Shown: one piece after another, positions 7,435-15,012 of the stretch
Numbering within the stretch: the first letter of the stretch is position 1
How the letters are laid out: every line of letters begins with the position of its first letter
Source: Variovorax sp. KK3
Lineage (GTDB): Bacteria; Pseudomonadota; Gammaproteobacteria; Burkholderiales; Burkholderiaceae_C
Assembly: GCF_001984055.1 (NCBI RefSeq)
Contig: NZ_LYVO01000002.1
Coordinates: 124,001-188,000, forward strand
Direction of reading: 5' to 3'
DNA length: 64,000 bases
Position numbers and translations under genes: made by a program
Notes under the pieces: generated by a model
Databases searched by the model: none
The model's input: the letters and a program-made list of their open reading frames with translations, nothing else
Told to the model about the DNA's origin: nothing

Positions 7435-8692
7435 TTCAAGGCCCACGACCGCCGCGCCCGCTGCCGGCGCGGCACAACCCTTCGCCCGACATGCGCTGTG
7501 GCTGGTGCTGCTGGCCACGGCCGGCACCTTCGCGCTGACCATGGGCGTTCGACAGACGATGGGCCTGTTCCTGTCGGCCGTGAACACCTCCACCGGGCTG
7601 GGGGTGGCGAGCATCAGCCTGGCCTTCGCCTTCGGTCAGCTCTGGTGGGGCCTCACGCAGCCTTTCGCCGGCGCGGTGGCCGACCGCATCGGCACCGGCC
7701 GCGTCGTGTTCATCGGTGTGCTGCTGGTGGCGCTGGGCACGGTCATCACGCCGTACATGACGAGCACGGCCGGCCTGATCTTCGCGATCGGCGTGCTCGC
7801 GGCCGGCGGCGCCGGCATGGCCGGGCCGTCGGTGCTGATGGGCGCGACCGCGCGGCTGGTGTCGCCCGCGCAACGCGGCCTGGCCACCGGCATCGTGAAT
7901 GCCGGCGGCTCCTTCGGGCAGTTCGCGATGGCGCCGATCGCCATCGGCCTCACGGCGGCCTACGGCTGGGCCAACTCGATGCAGGTGCTGGGCTTCCTGA
8001 TCCTGCTGGCGCTGCCGGCTGTGTTCGTGCTGAAGGGCAATTCGCAGGCGCTCGCCGCCGCTTCAGGCACCAAGCCGCTCAGCGCGGGCGAGGCGGTGCG
8101 CCAGGCGCTGTCGCTGCCGAGCTACCGGCTGCTGAGCCTGGGCTTCTTCGTCTGCGGCTTCCACGTGGCTTTTCTCGCCACCCATCTGCCGGGCGTGATC
8201 GCCGCCTGCGGCCTGCCGCCCGAAGTGGGCGGCTGGTCGCTCGCGATGATCGGCCTGTTCAACATCGTCGGCAGCCTGGCCATGGGCTGGGCCGTGGGCC
8301 GCTGGCGCATGAAGTCGCTGCTGTCGCTGCTCTACGCCGCGCGTGGTCTGGCGGTGCTGATCTTCCTGCTGTCGCCGAAGACCACGGTCGTGATGCTGAT
8401 CTTCGCCGCCGTGATGGGCGTGACCTTCCTGTCCACCGTGCCACCCACCGCGGGCCTGGTGGCCAAGATGTTCGGCCCCTCCAACATGGCGATGCTGTTC
8501 GGCATCGTGATGCTGGCGCACCAGCTCGGCGGCTTCCTCGGCGCCTACCTGGGCGGCACCATCTTCGAGGCCACGGGCAGCTACGACTGGGTCTGGTACA
8601 TCGACATCGTGCTGGCGGCCGGTGCGGCGCTGGTCAACTTGCCGATTCGCGAGGCACGACTGCCGTCGCGCACCGCCAAGGCCGCGGCCTGA
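7427..8692 (+). CDS. MFS transporter, 12 membrane segments
   Basis: A 421-residue major facilitator with twelve predicted hydrophobic segments and a central loop near residues 205-225. The inter-helix motif between segments 2 and 3 reads GAVADRIGTGRVVFIG. Overall it resembles the oxalate/formate and monocarboxylate-like MFS group (FALTMGVRQTMGLF at the first helix). Its start overlaps the end of marR (ATG at 7427), so it belongs to the MarR operon. The substrate is unknown; export of a toxic aromatic or uptake of an organic acid are both possible. The MATE gene follows seven bases downstream. Confidence 0.85.
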   Translation: MSDSRPTTAAPAAGAAQPFARHALWLVLLATAGTFALTMGVRQTMGLFLSAVNTSTGLGVASISLAFAFGQLWWGLTQPFAGAVADRIGTGRVVFIGVLLVALGTVITPYMTSTAGLIFAIGVLAAGGAGMAGPSVLMGATARLVSPAQRGLATGIVNAGGSFGQFAMAPIAIGLTAAYGWANSMQVLGFLILLALPAVFVLKGNSQALAAASGTKPLSAGEAVRQALSLPSYRLLSLGFFVCGFHVAFLATHLPGVIAACGLPPEVGGWSLAMIGLFNIVGSLAMGWAVGRWRMKSLLSLLYAARGLAVLIFLLSPKTTVVMLIFAAVMGVTFLSTVPPTAGLVAKMFGPSNMAMLFGIVMLAHQLGGFLGAYLGGTIFEATGSYDWVWYIDIVLAAGAALVNLPIREARLPSRTAKAAA

Positions 8693-8699
8693 TCCTTTC

Positions 8700-10103
8700 A
8701 TGGCAACCCTCGACCCGCGCACGCGCCTCTTGCTGGAGGCGCCGATCGCCCCGACGCTTCTGCGGCTGGCCTTCCCCAACGTGCTGGTGATGGTGGCGCA
8801 GGCATCGGTGGGGCTCATCGAAACCTACTTCATCGGCAAGCTCGGCACCGATGCCCTGGCCGGCATGGCGCTGGTGTTTCCGGTCGTCATGCTGATGCAG
8901 ATGACCTCGGCCGGCGCGGTGGGCGGCGGCATCGCGTCGTCGATCGCGCGGGCCCTCGGCGCGCAGCGGCGCGACGATGCCGACGCACTCGCGCTGCACG
9001 CGGTGGTGGTGGCGACCGGCTTCGGCCTGGCCTTCACGGTCGCGTTGCTGGTCGGCGGCCCTTGGCTGTATGCGCGCATGGGCGGCGAGGGCGCTTCGCT
9101 GGCCGCAGCGCTGCGCTATTCGCACTGGGTGTTCGCCGGCGCGGTGCTGGTGTGGATCTTCAACGCGCTGGCGGCCGTGATCCGCGGCACCGGCAACATG
9201 GCGGTGCCTGCACGCGTGACGGTGGGTGGCGTGTTCTTCCTGGTGCCGGTCTCGCCGCTGCTCATCTTCGGCTGGGGCCCGGTGCCGGCGCTCGGCATCG
9301 CCGGTGGCGCGATCGCACTGCTGCTGTATTACCTGGTCGGCACGCTGGCGCTGGTGGCTTACTTGCGCTCGACGAACAGCGTGCTGAAGCTGCGCGTCGA
9401 AGGCGTGCGGCTGCAGTGGCCGCTGTTCCGCGACATCCTGCGCATCGGGCTGGTGTCGTCCATCGCCACCGTCTGCGTGAACCTGTCGATCGGCGTCGCA
9501 ACCGCGCTGTCGGGCCATTTCGGGTCGGGCGCCATCGCGGGCTACGGCACCGGCGCCCGCCTCGAATACCTGCTGGTGCCGCTGGTCTTCGGCCTCGGTG
9601 CGCCGCTGCTCGCGATGGTCGGCACCTGCATGGGCGCGGGGCAGCGCGAGCGTGCGTTGCGCGCCACCTGGGTCGGCGTGGCCATGGCCTTCGCGATGGC
9701 CGAGGTCGTAGGGCTGGCCGCTGCGCTGTTCCCTCGGCCGTGGCTGCAGCTGTTCGGAAGCGACGCCGCCATGCTGGAGGCCGGCACGCAGTACCTGCGC
9801 ACGGTCGGGCCCTTCTATGGCTTCTTCGGCGTGGGCCTGATCCTGTACTTCGCCTCGCAGGGCGCGGGCCGGCTGCTGTGGCCGGTGCTCGGCAACCTGG
9901 CGCGCCTAGCCGTCGCGGCGTTGGGCGGCTGGCTGGCATTGCAGTGGGGTGGTGCCCTCGTGCACGTGTTTGCCGCGCAGGCGCTCGCGCTCGTGGTCTA
10001 TGCCGTCGTCATCGCCGGTGCCATCGCGGGTGGCGCCTGGTTCGGGCCCGTGAGCTGGCCGCGCAGCACCGCAGGATTGATGCGCCGGCTCGAGGCTTCC
10101 TGA
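8700..10103 (+). CDS. MATE-family efflux transporter
   Basis: A 467-residue multidrug and toxin extrusion protein with twelve hydrophobic segments in two similar halves. Family landmarks are the first-helix stretch LRLAFPNVLVMVAQASVGLIE, FIGKLGTDALAGMALVFP, and the second-half counterpart GYGTGARLEYLLVPLVFGLGAPLLAMVG. MATE proteins expel cationic drugs and metabolites using sodium or proton gradients. The start is ATG 8700, seven bases after the MFS stop; longer in-frame starts lie inside that gene. It is likely the third gene of the marR transcription unit, so drug or phenolic resistance is a reasonable guess. Confidence 0.88.
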   Translation: MATLDPRTRLLLEAPIAPTLLRLAFPNVLVMVAQASVGLIETYFIGKLGTDALAGMALVFPVVMLMQMTSAGAVGGGIASSIARALGAQRRDDADALALHAVVVATGFGLAFTVALLVGGPWLYARMGGEGASLAAALRYSHWVFAGAVLVWIFNALAAVIRGTGNMAVPARVTVGGVFFLVPVSPLLIFGWGPVPALGIAGGAIALLLYYLVGTLALVAYLRSTNSVLKLRVEGVRLQWPLFRDILRIGLVSSIATVCVNLSIGVATALSGHFGSGAIAGYGTGARLEYLLVPLVFGLGAPLLAMVGTCMGAGQRERALRATWVGVAMAFAMAEVVGLAAALFPRPWLQLFGSDAAMLEAGTQYLRTVGPFYGFFGVGLILYFASQGAGRLLWPVLGNLARLAVAALGGWLALQWGGALVHVFAAQALALVVYAVVIAGAIAGGAWFGPVSWPRSTAGLMRRLEAS

Positions 10104-10134
10104 TTTCATCCACATCCACCCTGGAGTCAACACC

Positions 10135-10836
10135 ATGCAGATCAAGGACGCAGTCGTCTTCATCACCGGCGCCAATCGCGGCCTCGGCCTGGCCTATGCG
10201 AAAGCCGCGCTCGCGGCCGGCGCGAAGAAGGTCTACGCGGCGGCGCGCGATCCGAAGTCGATCACGCTCGACGGCGTGGTGCCGGTCGCGCTCGACGTCA
10301 CGCAGCCCGCACAGGCCGAAGCGGCCGCGCAAGCCTGCAGCGACGTCACGCTGCTCATCAACAACGCCGGCATCTCGCGCGGCTCGGGCTTGCTCGCTCC
10401 GGGCGCGATCGACGCGGCGCGCGCCGAACTCGAAACCAACTTCTTCGGCCCGCTGACGCTCAGCCGCGGGTTCGCGCCGGTGCTGGCGAAGAACGGCGGC
10501 GGCGCCATCGTCAACGTGCTGTCGGCCTTGAGCTGGGTCAGCCTGCCGGGCGCTGCCACCTACAGCGCCACCAAGTCGGCGGCCTGGTCGCTCAGCAACG
10601 GCCTGCGCAACGAACTGCGAGCGCAAGGCACGCAGGTGGTCAGCGTGCACGTGGCCTTCATGGACACCGACATGGCCAGCCACGTGCCCGGCGACAAGAC
10701 ATCGCCGGACGATGTTGCCCGCCAGACGCTGGCAGCAGTGGAGCAGGGCGCGCCCGAGGTGCTGGCCGATGCGGTGACGCGGCAGGTGAAGCAGGGCTTC
10801 GTGGCCGATCCGCCGGCTTACGCCGCAGCGCGTTGA
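10135..10836 (+). CDS. short-chain dehydrogenase/reductase
   Basis: A 233-residue classical SDR of the short type. It has the cofactor loop TGANRGLG at residues 11-18, the NNAG motif near 75 (LLINNAGIS), a catalytic serine in NVLSALSW, and YSATK at about 142-146 as the Tyr-Lys pair. It probably uses NADP(H), as an Arg follows the second strand (AARDPKS). The reaction is unknown. It lies 31 bases after the MATE gene on the same strand with a CTGGAG site, so it may be the last gene of the MarR-controlled set. A hairpin repeat follows its stop. Confidence 0.85.
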   Translation: MQIKDAVVFITGANRGLGLAYAKAALAAGAKKVYAAARDPKSITLDGVVPVALDVTQPAQAEAAAQACSDVTLLINNAGISRGSGLLAPGAIDAARAELETNFFGPLTLSRGFAPVLAKNGGGAIVNVLSALSWVSLPGAATYSATKSAAWSLSNGLRNELRAQGTQVVSVHVAFMDTDMASHVPGDKTSPDDVARQTLAAVEQGAPEVLADAVTRQVKQGFVADPPAYAAAR

Positions 10837-10844
10837 GGTCTTGG

Positions 10845-10879
10845 CTCCCTCTCCCTCTGGGAGAGGGTTGGGGTGAGGG
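10845..10879 (+). repeat. REP-like hairpin element (CCCTCTCCC class)
   Basis: CCCTCTCCC at 10847-10855 pairs perfectly with GGGAGAGGG at 10859-10867 across a three-base loop, followed by TTGGGGTGAGGG. This arrangement recurs as a dispersed intergenic element in many proteobacterial genomes. It lies nine bases after the SDR stop and before the convergent NEL gene, where it could also act as an mRNA 3'-end stabiliser. There is no T-tract. It occurs once in this window. Confidence 0.6.
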
Positions 10880-10897
10880 CACCGGGCGCACGCACGA

Positions 10898-12457
10898 TCA
10901 ATGCACGTCCAGCTTGCTCAACGCTTGTTGCGTCAATGCCAGCCAAAGCCTGTTCAGCTCTTCGTGTGCACGTTGATTGAGAGCTCGGGTGATGGCTTCA
11001 TGGTGAAACTCAAATGGAATGCCATCTTTCTTGACCTGCTCGGTAGCCTCTTGTATGAACGGCGCCCAATGTTCGGGGTCGGCCAGTTTCTCGATCTCGG
11101 CCACTTCATAGGGCAGCAGTTTCCGCAGGGCATCCTGCCAGGGCCTCCATGTCGCGAGGAAGCCTGCAAAGCCCTGTTCTTCCTCCTGGAGAACCGCGAT
11201 CCTGGCGCCTTGAATGTCTTCCGAGTTGACGCCGGAGAAGTTGCTTTTGGCGAATTGCGCGTCAGGCTTCTCGCCTCCCAAATCAAGTGATTCGTGAAGC
11301 CCTTCGAAATAGGCGAGGTGCGTCTCGATCTCCTCGCCATGGCTCGACAAGCCTTGCGCCTCCCGTTCGGCGTTGATCGCCTTGACCTTCGCGTCTGCCA
11401 ACCGGTCGATGCAATTGCGGCGGAAGACCTTTCGCCCAATATCGACGACTGCGTGCGGATCGTCATTCAGGGCACCTTGGAAGGCGGGCAGGGCAAGCAA
11501 CTCCATCCCGACTCGATTCAAGCTGAGCGACACGCGATCGATGCACGATGCATTGGCATCGTGGAGCAGGTCGAAGACGCGGCGGGAAAAAGCAGGATCC
11601 AGGACCATCTGCTCCACGAGACGCCGGAGCATGGGCTGAAGGCCGATGCTCTTCGTCTGTCCCAACGCTCTGACGACCAATGTGGCCAGCAGCGACAGGT
11701 CGTGGTTCCCCTTGAGCTTCTCCCACGCCGGCGACGCGCACACTTCAGGGGCAAGCGCCAGCTTCTCCAGCAAGATCGCGGTGGGATCGGTGGCCCGGGG
11801 AGTCGGCGACTTTTGGATGTCAAAGCGCTGCACGATTGACATAAGCGAACCGCCCAGTTCACGGTTCATGCGAGAGCTCGTGTTGGCCCTCAAGCCGAAT
11901 GACGTCAAATCGAACGAACTCCAGCGGCCGAAGATGCCGTGCGACATCGAGAGACTTGGAGATCCGTAGGCAGATGCTGGCAACTGCATCGACATGTCTT
12001 CCAGCGGCGCAAAGTTTTGTTTTGGTTTTGCCTCCGAAAGGTCGTCCAGCGCGTTCCAGGCGTCGCGGACCTCCGGGTCCAGCGGTTGGCTTCGACTGCC
12101 GGCGATGACGTCGCAGCAGATCATTCCACCGCAAATGCGCTCGATCTCGACGGGGGACAGATCGGTGTTGATCAGGACAACGTCCGAAATGAGTGAACGG
12201 AGATCGTTGAGGAATGCGAGGGCTTCTTTCGGCCTGTTGCCGACGTGAATGATTCGACATCCATAGCCGCGCTCGACGGTCTTGGCCGTCAAATGCGACA
12301 AGAGTTCGACACTCTTGTCAGTCGGGGTTCCCATGGCGATCAGGAAAATGCATGGCTGTCCTGGCTTGGCGGGTTCGCCTTCGATGCGAGTTGGCCTGAA
12401 GGTCTGGAACTGGGACGTACTTGACGGGTGCAAACGAACGGAGTGAGTCTGAAACAC
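10898..12457 (-). CDS. NEL-domain E3 ubiquitin ligase (IpaH/SspH/SlrP-type effector domain)
   Basis: A 519-residue protein whose C-terminal half (about 230-519) matches the NEL catalytic domain of Shigella IpaH and Salmonella SspH/SlrP. Landmarks in order are ASCIDRVSLSLN at 303-314 with the CxD catalytic motif (Cys305, Asp307), DIGRKVFRRNCIDRLADAKV at 339-358, EIETHLAYF near 376, and GFLATWRPWQDALRK near 432. In known members the cysteine forms the ubiquitin thioester inside host cells after type III delivery. The N-terminal 220 residues lack the usual LRRs and instead show alternating strand/helix patterns (PCIFLIAMGTPTDKS, GCRIIHV, DVVLINTDL). There is no signal peptide. The start is GTG 12457 with AGAGG seven bases before; ATG 12334 is an alternative. 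Less GC-rich than its neighbours, which suggests transfer. Confidence 0.88.
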   Translation of the reverse strand: MFQTHSVRLHPSSTSQFQTFRPTRIEGEPAKPGQPCIFLIAMGTPTDKSVELLSHLTAKTVERGYGCRIIHVGNRPKEALAFLNDLRSLISDVVLINTDLSPVEIERICGGMICCDVIAGSRSQPLDPEVRDAWNALDDLSEAKPKQNFAPLEDMSMQLPASAYGSPSLSMSHGIFGRWSSFDLTSFGLRANTSSRMNRELGGSLMSIVQRFDIQKSPTPRATDPTAILLEKLALAPEVCASPAWEKLKGNHDLSLLATLVVRALGQTKSIGLQPMLRRLVEQMVLDPAFSRRVFDLLHDANASCIDRVSLSLNRVGMELLALPAFQGALNDDPHAVVDIGRKVFRRNCIDRLADAKVKAINAEREAQGLSSHGEEIETHLAYFEGLHESLDLGGEKPDAQFAKSNFSGVNSEDIQGARIAVLQEEEQGFAGFLATWRPWQDALRKLLPYEVAEIEKLADPEHWAPFIQEATEQVKKDGIPFEFHHEAITRALNQRAHEELNRLWLALTQQALSKLDVH

Positions 12458-12666
12458 GAGAAGGCCTCTGGTTGATTTTTTTCCAGGCGTCGCAGCGTGT
12501 CTGCCGCGGCCGGGTGCACGTCGAATGACCCGGCATGAGTAACGCTGTGGAAACTCCAGTTCCCACCGCAGTGGCACACGTGCTCCATCGGCAATCGCAT
12601 TGTCGAAGCGCGAGTCCGCTTCTCGTCGATCGATGGCGCCGCCCCAGGCGCCCGACGATCCCTGAT

Positions 12667-13431
12667 CTAAGCCGTGCGTCGAAGCGCGAGCGGCTCGCTG
12701 CGAGCCGCCGGCAACAACCGCCGCAGCGCCTCGAAGAACAGATCCGACTGCTCCCTTTCCCCCTGAATCTGCGCCGCCACGTGCGCGGCCAGCTTCGCGT
12801 CGACCGGCACCAGCGGCCGGCCGGTCGATTGCGCGATCACCTGGTGCAGGCAGGCGCGTTCGAGGTAGTAGAGGTCGTCGTAGGCATGCGCGATCGTCGG
12901 GCCGGCCACGATCACGCCGTGGTTCGCGAGGAAGGCGATGTCCTTGCCCTCCATCGCGCGGGCGATGCGCTCGCCCTCGGTGTCGTCGAGCGCCAGGCCG
13001 TTGTATCGGGCGTCGATCGCGAGGCGGTTCATGAAGCGCATCGCGTTCTGGCTCAGCGTCGGGTCGAGCGCGCGGTCGCTCGTCAACGTCAGTGCCGTCG
13101 CGTAGGGCATGTGGCAGTGAAGCACCACCGCGCGGCCCGTGATGCGGTGCACCGCGCCGTGGATGAAGAGGGCGGTCGGCTCGACGCGGTGGCGGCCGGC
13201 CAGCACCTCGCCGTGGACGTCGATCAGCACGATGTCGTCGGGCCCGACCTCGCTCCAGTGCAGGCCGCGCGGGTTGATGAGGTAGCGGTCCTGCGCGCCG
13301 GGCAATGCCACGCTGAAATGGTTGCACACGCCTTCGGACAGGCCGTGGTGCGCGGCGGCGCGCAGGGCCAGCGCGAGGTCGTCGCGCAGGCGGCGGATGG
13401 CGGGGCTGGCGTACTCGGCGTCGAAGGACAT
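12667..13431 (-). CDS. class II aldolase/adducin-family protein
   Basis: A 254-residue member of the zinc-dependent class II aldolase/adducin family (L-fuculose-phosphate aldolase fold). The HCHMPYATAL segment near residue 105 holds the paired metal-site histidines, and FLANHGVIVAG near 170 holds the third. An acidic residue usual for catalysis is available near residue 75. It is the last gene of a minus-strand operon with KDPGal aldolase, KDGal kinase and a sugar-acid dehydratase, so it may cleave or epimerise a related sugar acid. The ATG at 13431 has GAGGAG eight bases upstream, overlapping the stop of the preceding gene; the in-frame TTG six bases earlier is too close to that site. Confidence 0.82.
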   Translation of the reverse strand: MSFDAEYASPAIRRLRDDLALALRAAAHHGLSEGVCNHFSVALPGAQDRYLINPRGLHWSEVGPDDIVLIDVHGEVLAGRHRVEPTALFIHGAVHRITGRAVVLHCHMPYATALTLTSDRALDPTLSQNAMRFMNRLAIDARYNGLALDDTEGERIARAMEGKDIAFLANHGVIVAGPTIAHAYDDLYYLERACLHQVIAQSTGRPLVPVDAKLAAHVAAQIQGEREQSDLFFEALRRLLPAARSEPLALRRTA

Positions 13432-13443
13432 CTGCAAAACTCC

Positions 13444-14085
13444 TCAGCTGCGAAGAAGACCCTGGAAGGCGGCCACGAAATCCATGGCCGACTCGCGCAC
13501 GGCGGCGGCGCTCTTGCCCGGCTTGTACAGCGCCGAGCCGATGCCGAAACCGGCCGCGCCGGCGTCGCGCCAGGCCTGCATGCCGGCCGGTGTGATGCCG
13601 CCCACCGGCAGCAGCCGCGTGTCCGAGGGCAGCACTGCGAGCAGCGCCTTCACCACTGCCGGCGAGGCCAGTTCGGCCGGGAATAGCTTGAGGCCGGTGG
13701 CGCCGGCGGCCAATGCGCCGAAGGCCTCGGTCGGCGTCATCACGCCGGGCAGGCTGAGCAGGCCGAGCCGCGTGGCTTCGGCCAGCACCGCCGGGTTGAA
13801 ATTGGGCGCCACGATCAACTGGCCGCCCGCGGCATGCACCTCGCGCACCTGCTGCGCGTCGAGCACGGTCCCCGCGCCCACCAGCGCATCGGGAAAGCGT
13901 TCGCGCAGCAGCGCGATGCTGCGCAACGGCTCGGGCGAATTCAGCGGCACTTCGAGCAGCCGGAAGCCGGCGCCGACGATGGCGTCGCCGACCTCCGGCG
14001 CCTCGGCCGGACTCAGGCCGCGCAAGATGGCCACCAGCGGCAGTTGCGCCATGGCGGCGGAGAAGGATTCGAACAAGGTGCTCAT
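13444..14085 (-). CDS. dgoA: 2-dehydro-3-deoxy-6-phosphogalactonate aldolase
   Basis: A 213-residue class I KDPG/KDPGal aldolase. LVAILRGLSPAEA opens the barrel, GAGTVLDAQQV and IVAPNFNPAVLAEA follow, and the Schiff-base lysine lies in TGLKLFPAELAS near residue 134. It splits 2-dehydro-3-deoxy-6-phosphogalactonate into pyruvate and glyceraldehyde 3-phosphate. The galactonate rather than gluconate assignment rests on the adjacent KDGal kinase, because the two aldolase types are hard to separate by eye. Its ATG overlaps the kinase stop by four bases (ATGA), so the two are translationally coupled. Confidence 0.87.
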   Translation of the reverse strand: MSTLFESFSAAMAQLPLVAILRGLSPAEAPEVGDAIVGAGFRLLEVPLNSPEPLRSIALLRERFPDALVGAGTVLDAQQVREVHAAGGQLIVAPNFNPAVLAEATRLGLLSLPGVMTPTEAFGALAAGATGLKLFPAELASPAVVKALLAVLPSDTRLLPVGGITPAGMQAWRDAGAAGFGIGSALYKPGKSAAAVRESAMDFVAAFQGLLRS

Positions 14086-14978
14086 GGCTTCGTCTTCTTC
14101 GCGTTGAGAAATCCCGACAGCGCATGCAGCCCGGCCCAGGTGGCTTCGGCGCCCATCGTGCGGGCCGTGTTGCCCGACGCCTGCAAGGCCAGCAGGTAGC
14201 GCTGCGTGAGCGCCGGCGTGCCGATCAGCACCAGGTCGCTGGCGGCATGGATGGACTGGGTGCGCAGCTCTTCGCCGATCAGCAGGCCCGACAGGTAGCT
14301 CGCCAGCTCGCCGGCCGGCATACGGTCGAACAGTGCCAGCGTGCGCGCGCCGAAGGCGTTGTGCAGCAGGCCCTGGCCGTTGTCGGCTTGCGTCACGCCT
14401 TCGAGAAACGCCACTTCGTCCAGCGGCGCCTGCGCGTCCATCGTGCGCGCGAGGATCGAGTGCTGGCTCAGCAGCGCATAGAACTCGCCCGTCATGAAAG
14501 TGCGAAAGCCCGTGATGCGGCCGCGCTTGACCGTGACCCACTTGTTGTGGGTGCCGGGCAGCACGAACAAGCCGTCCGCCAACCCGGTCAGCGCCATGGC
14601 GCCGAGGATCTGCACCTCTTCGCCGCGCATCACGTCGGGCACGCCGTCGTGCATGTCCGACAGGCCCGGCACGATCGCGATGCGGCCCGGTTCGATCTCG
14701 ACGATGGCTTCGCCGACCTCGACCCGCCCGGAAGGGCACGGGCAGTAGGGCGCTTCGACCCAGCCCTGCTTGCTGCCGGCCATGCCCGAGATCAGGCAGA
14801 AGCTGCCGACGGGGCGCATCCAGTCGCCGAAGAGCTCTTCGAACAGCGCCGGAAAGCCGCCCGGCGGCACGGTGAGGATGCCGCGCGGATGGCTGCGCTC
14901 TTCGAGCACGTGGCCCTTGCCGTCGAGCAGCGCGCCGCGCAAGGAGCTGGTGCCCCAGTCGATGGCGATCAGATGCAT
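14082..14978 (-). CDS. dgoK: 2-dehydro-3-deoxygalactonokinase
   Basis: A 298-residue kinase with the DgoK plan: the phosphate loop IDWGTSSLRGALLD at the N-terminus (residues 5-18), LISGMAGSKQGWVEAPY near 65-81, LPGTHNKWV near 138-146, and a C-terminal VLIGTPALTQRY segment. It phosphorylates 2-dehydro-3-deoxy-D-galactonate at C6 with ATP in the De Ley-Doudoroff pathway. The MHLIAIDWG start is chosen because it begins the first strand directly; longer frames enter the upstream dehydratase gene. It sits between the dehydratase and the aldolase, completing three consecutive steps. Confidence 0.92.
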   Translation of the reverse strand: MHLIAIDWGTSSLRGALLDGKGHVLEERSHPRGILTVPPGGFPALFEELFGDWMRPVGSFCLISGMAGSKQGWVEAPYCPCPSGRVEVGEAIVEIEPGRIAIVPGLSDMHDGVPDVMRGEEVQILGAMALTGLADGLFVLPGTHNKWVTVKRGRITGFRTFMTGEFYALLSQHSILARTMDAQAPLDEVAFLEGVTQADNGQGLLHNAFGARTLALFDRMPAGELASYLSGLLIGEELRTQSIHAASDLVLIGTPALTQRYLLALQASGNTARTMGAEATWAGLHALSGFLNAKKTKP

Positions 14979-15012
14979 GGGGAATGCGCGATGGGCCAAG
15001 GTGTGGAAAGGA

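Noticed and set aside
12458-12666. A hrp box or PIP box before the NEL gene
   Set aside because: GGGAACT occurs, but no CCAC-type block follows at 15-16 bases, and no TTCG pair has PIP spacing.
10898-14125. A continuous minus-strand frame joining the NEL protein to sequence over the aldolase genes
   Set aside because: The part beyond about 12460 lies antisense or out of frame to two clear aldolase genes, and its residues are Arg/Ala/Gly-rich shadow sequence. The NEL gene has its own ribosome site and start.
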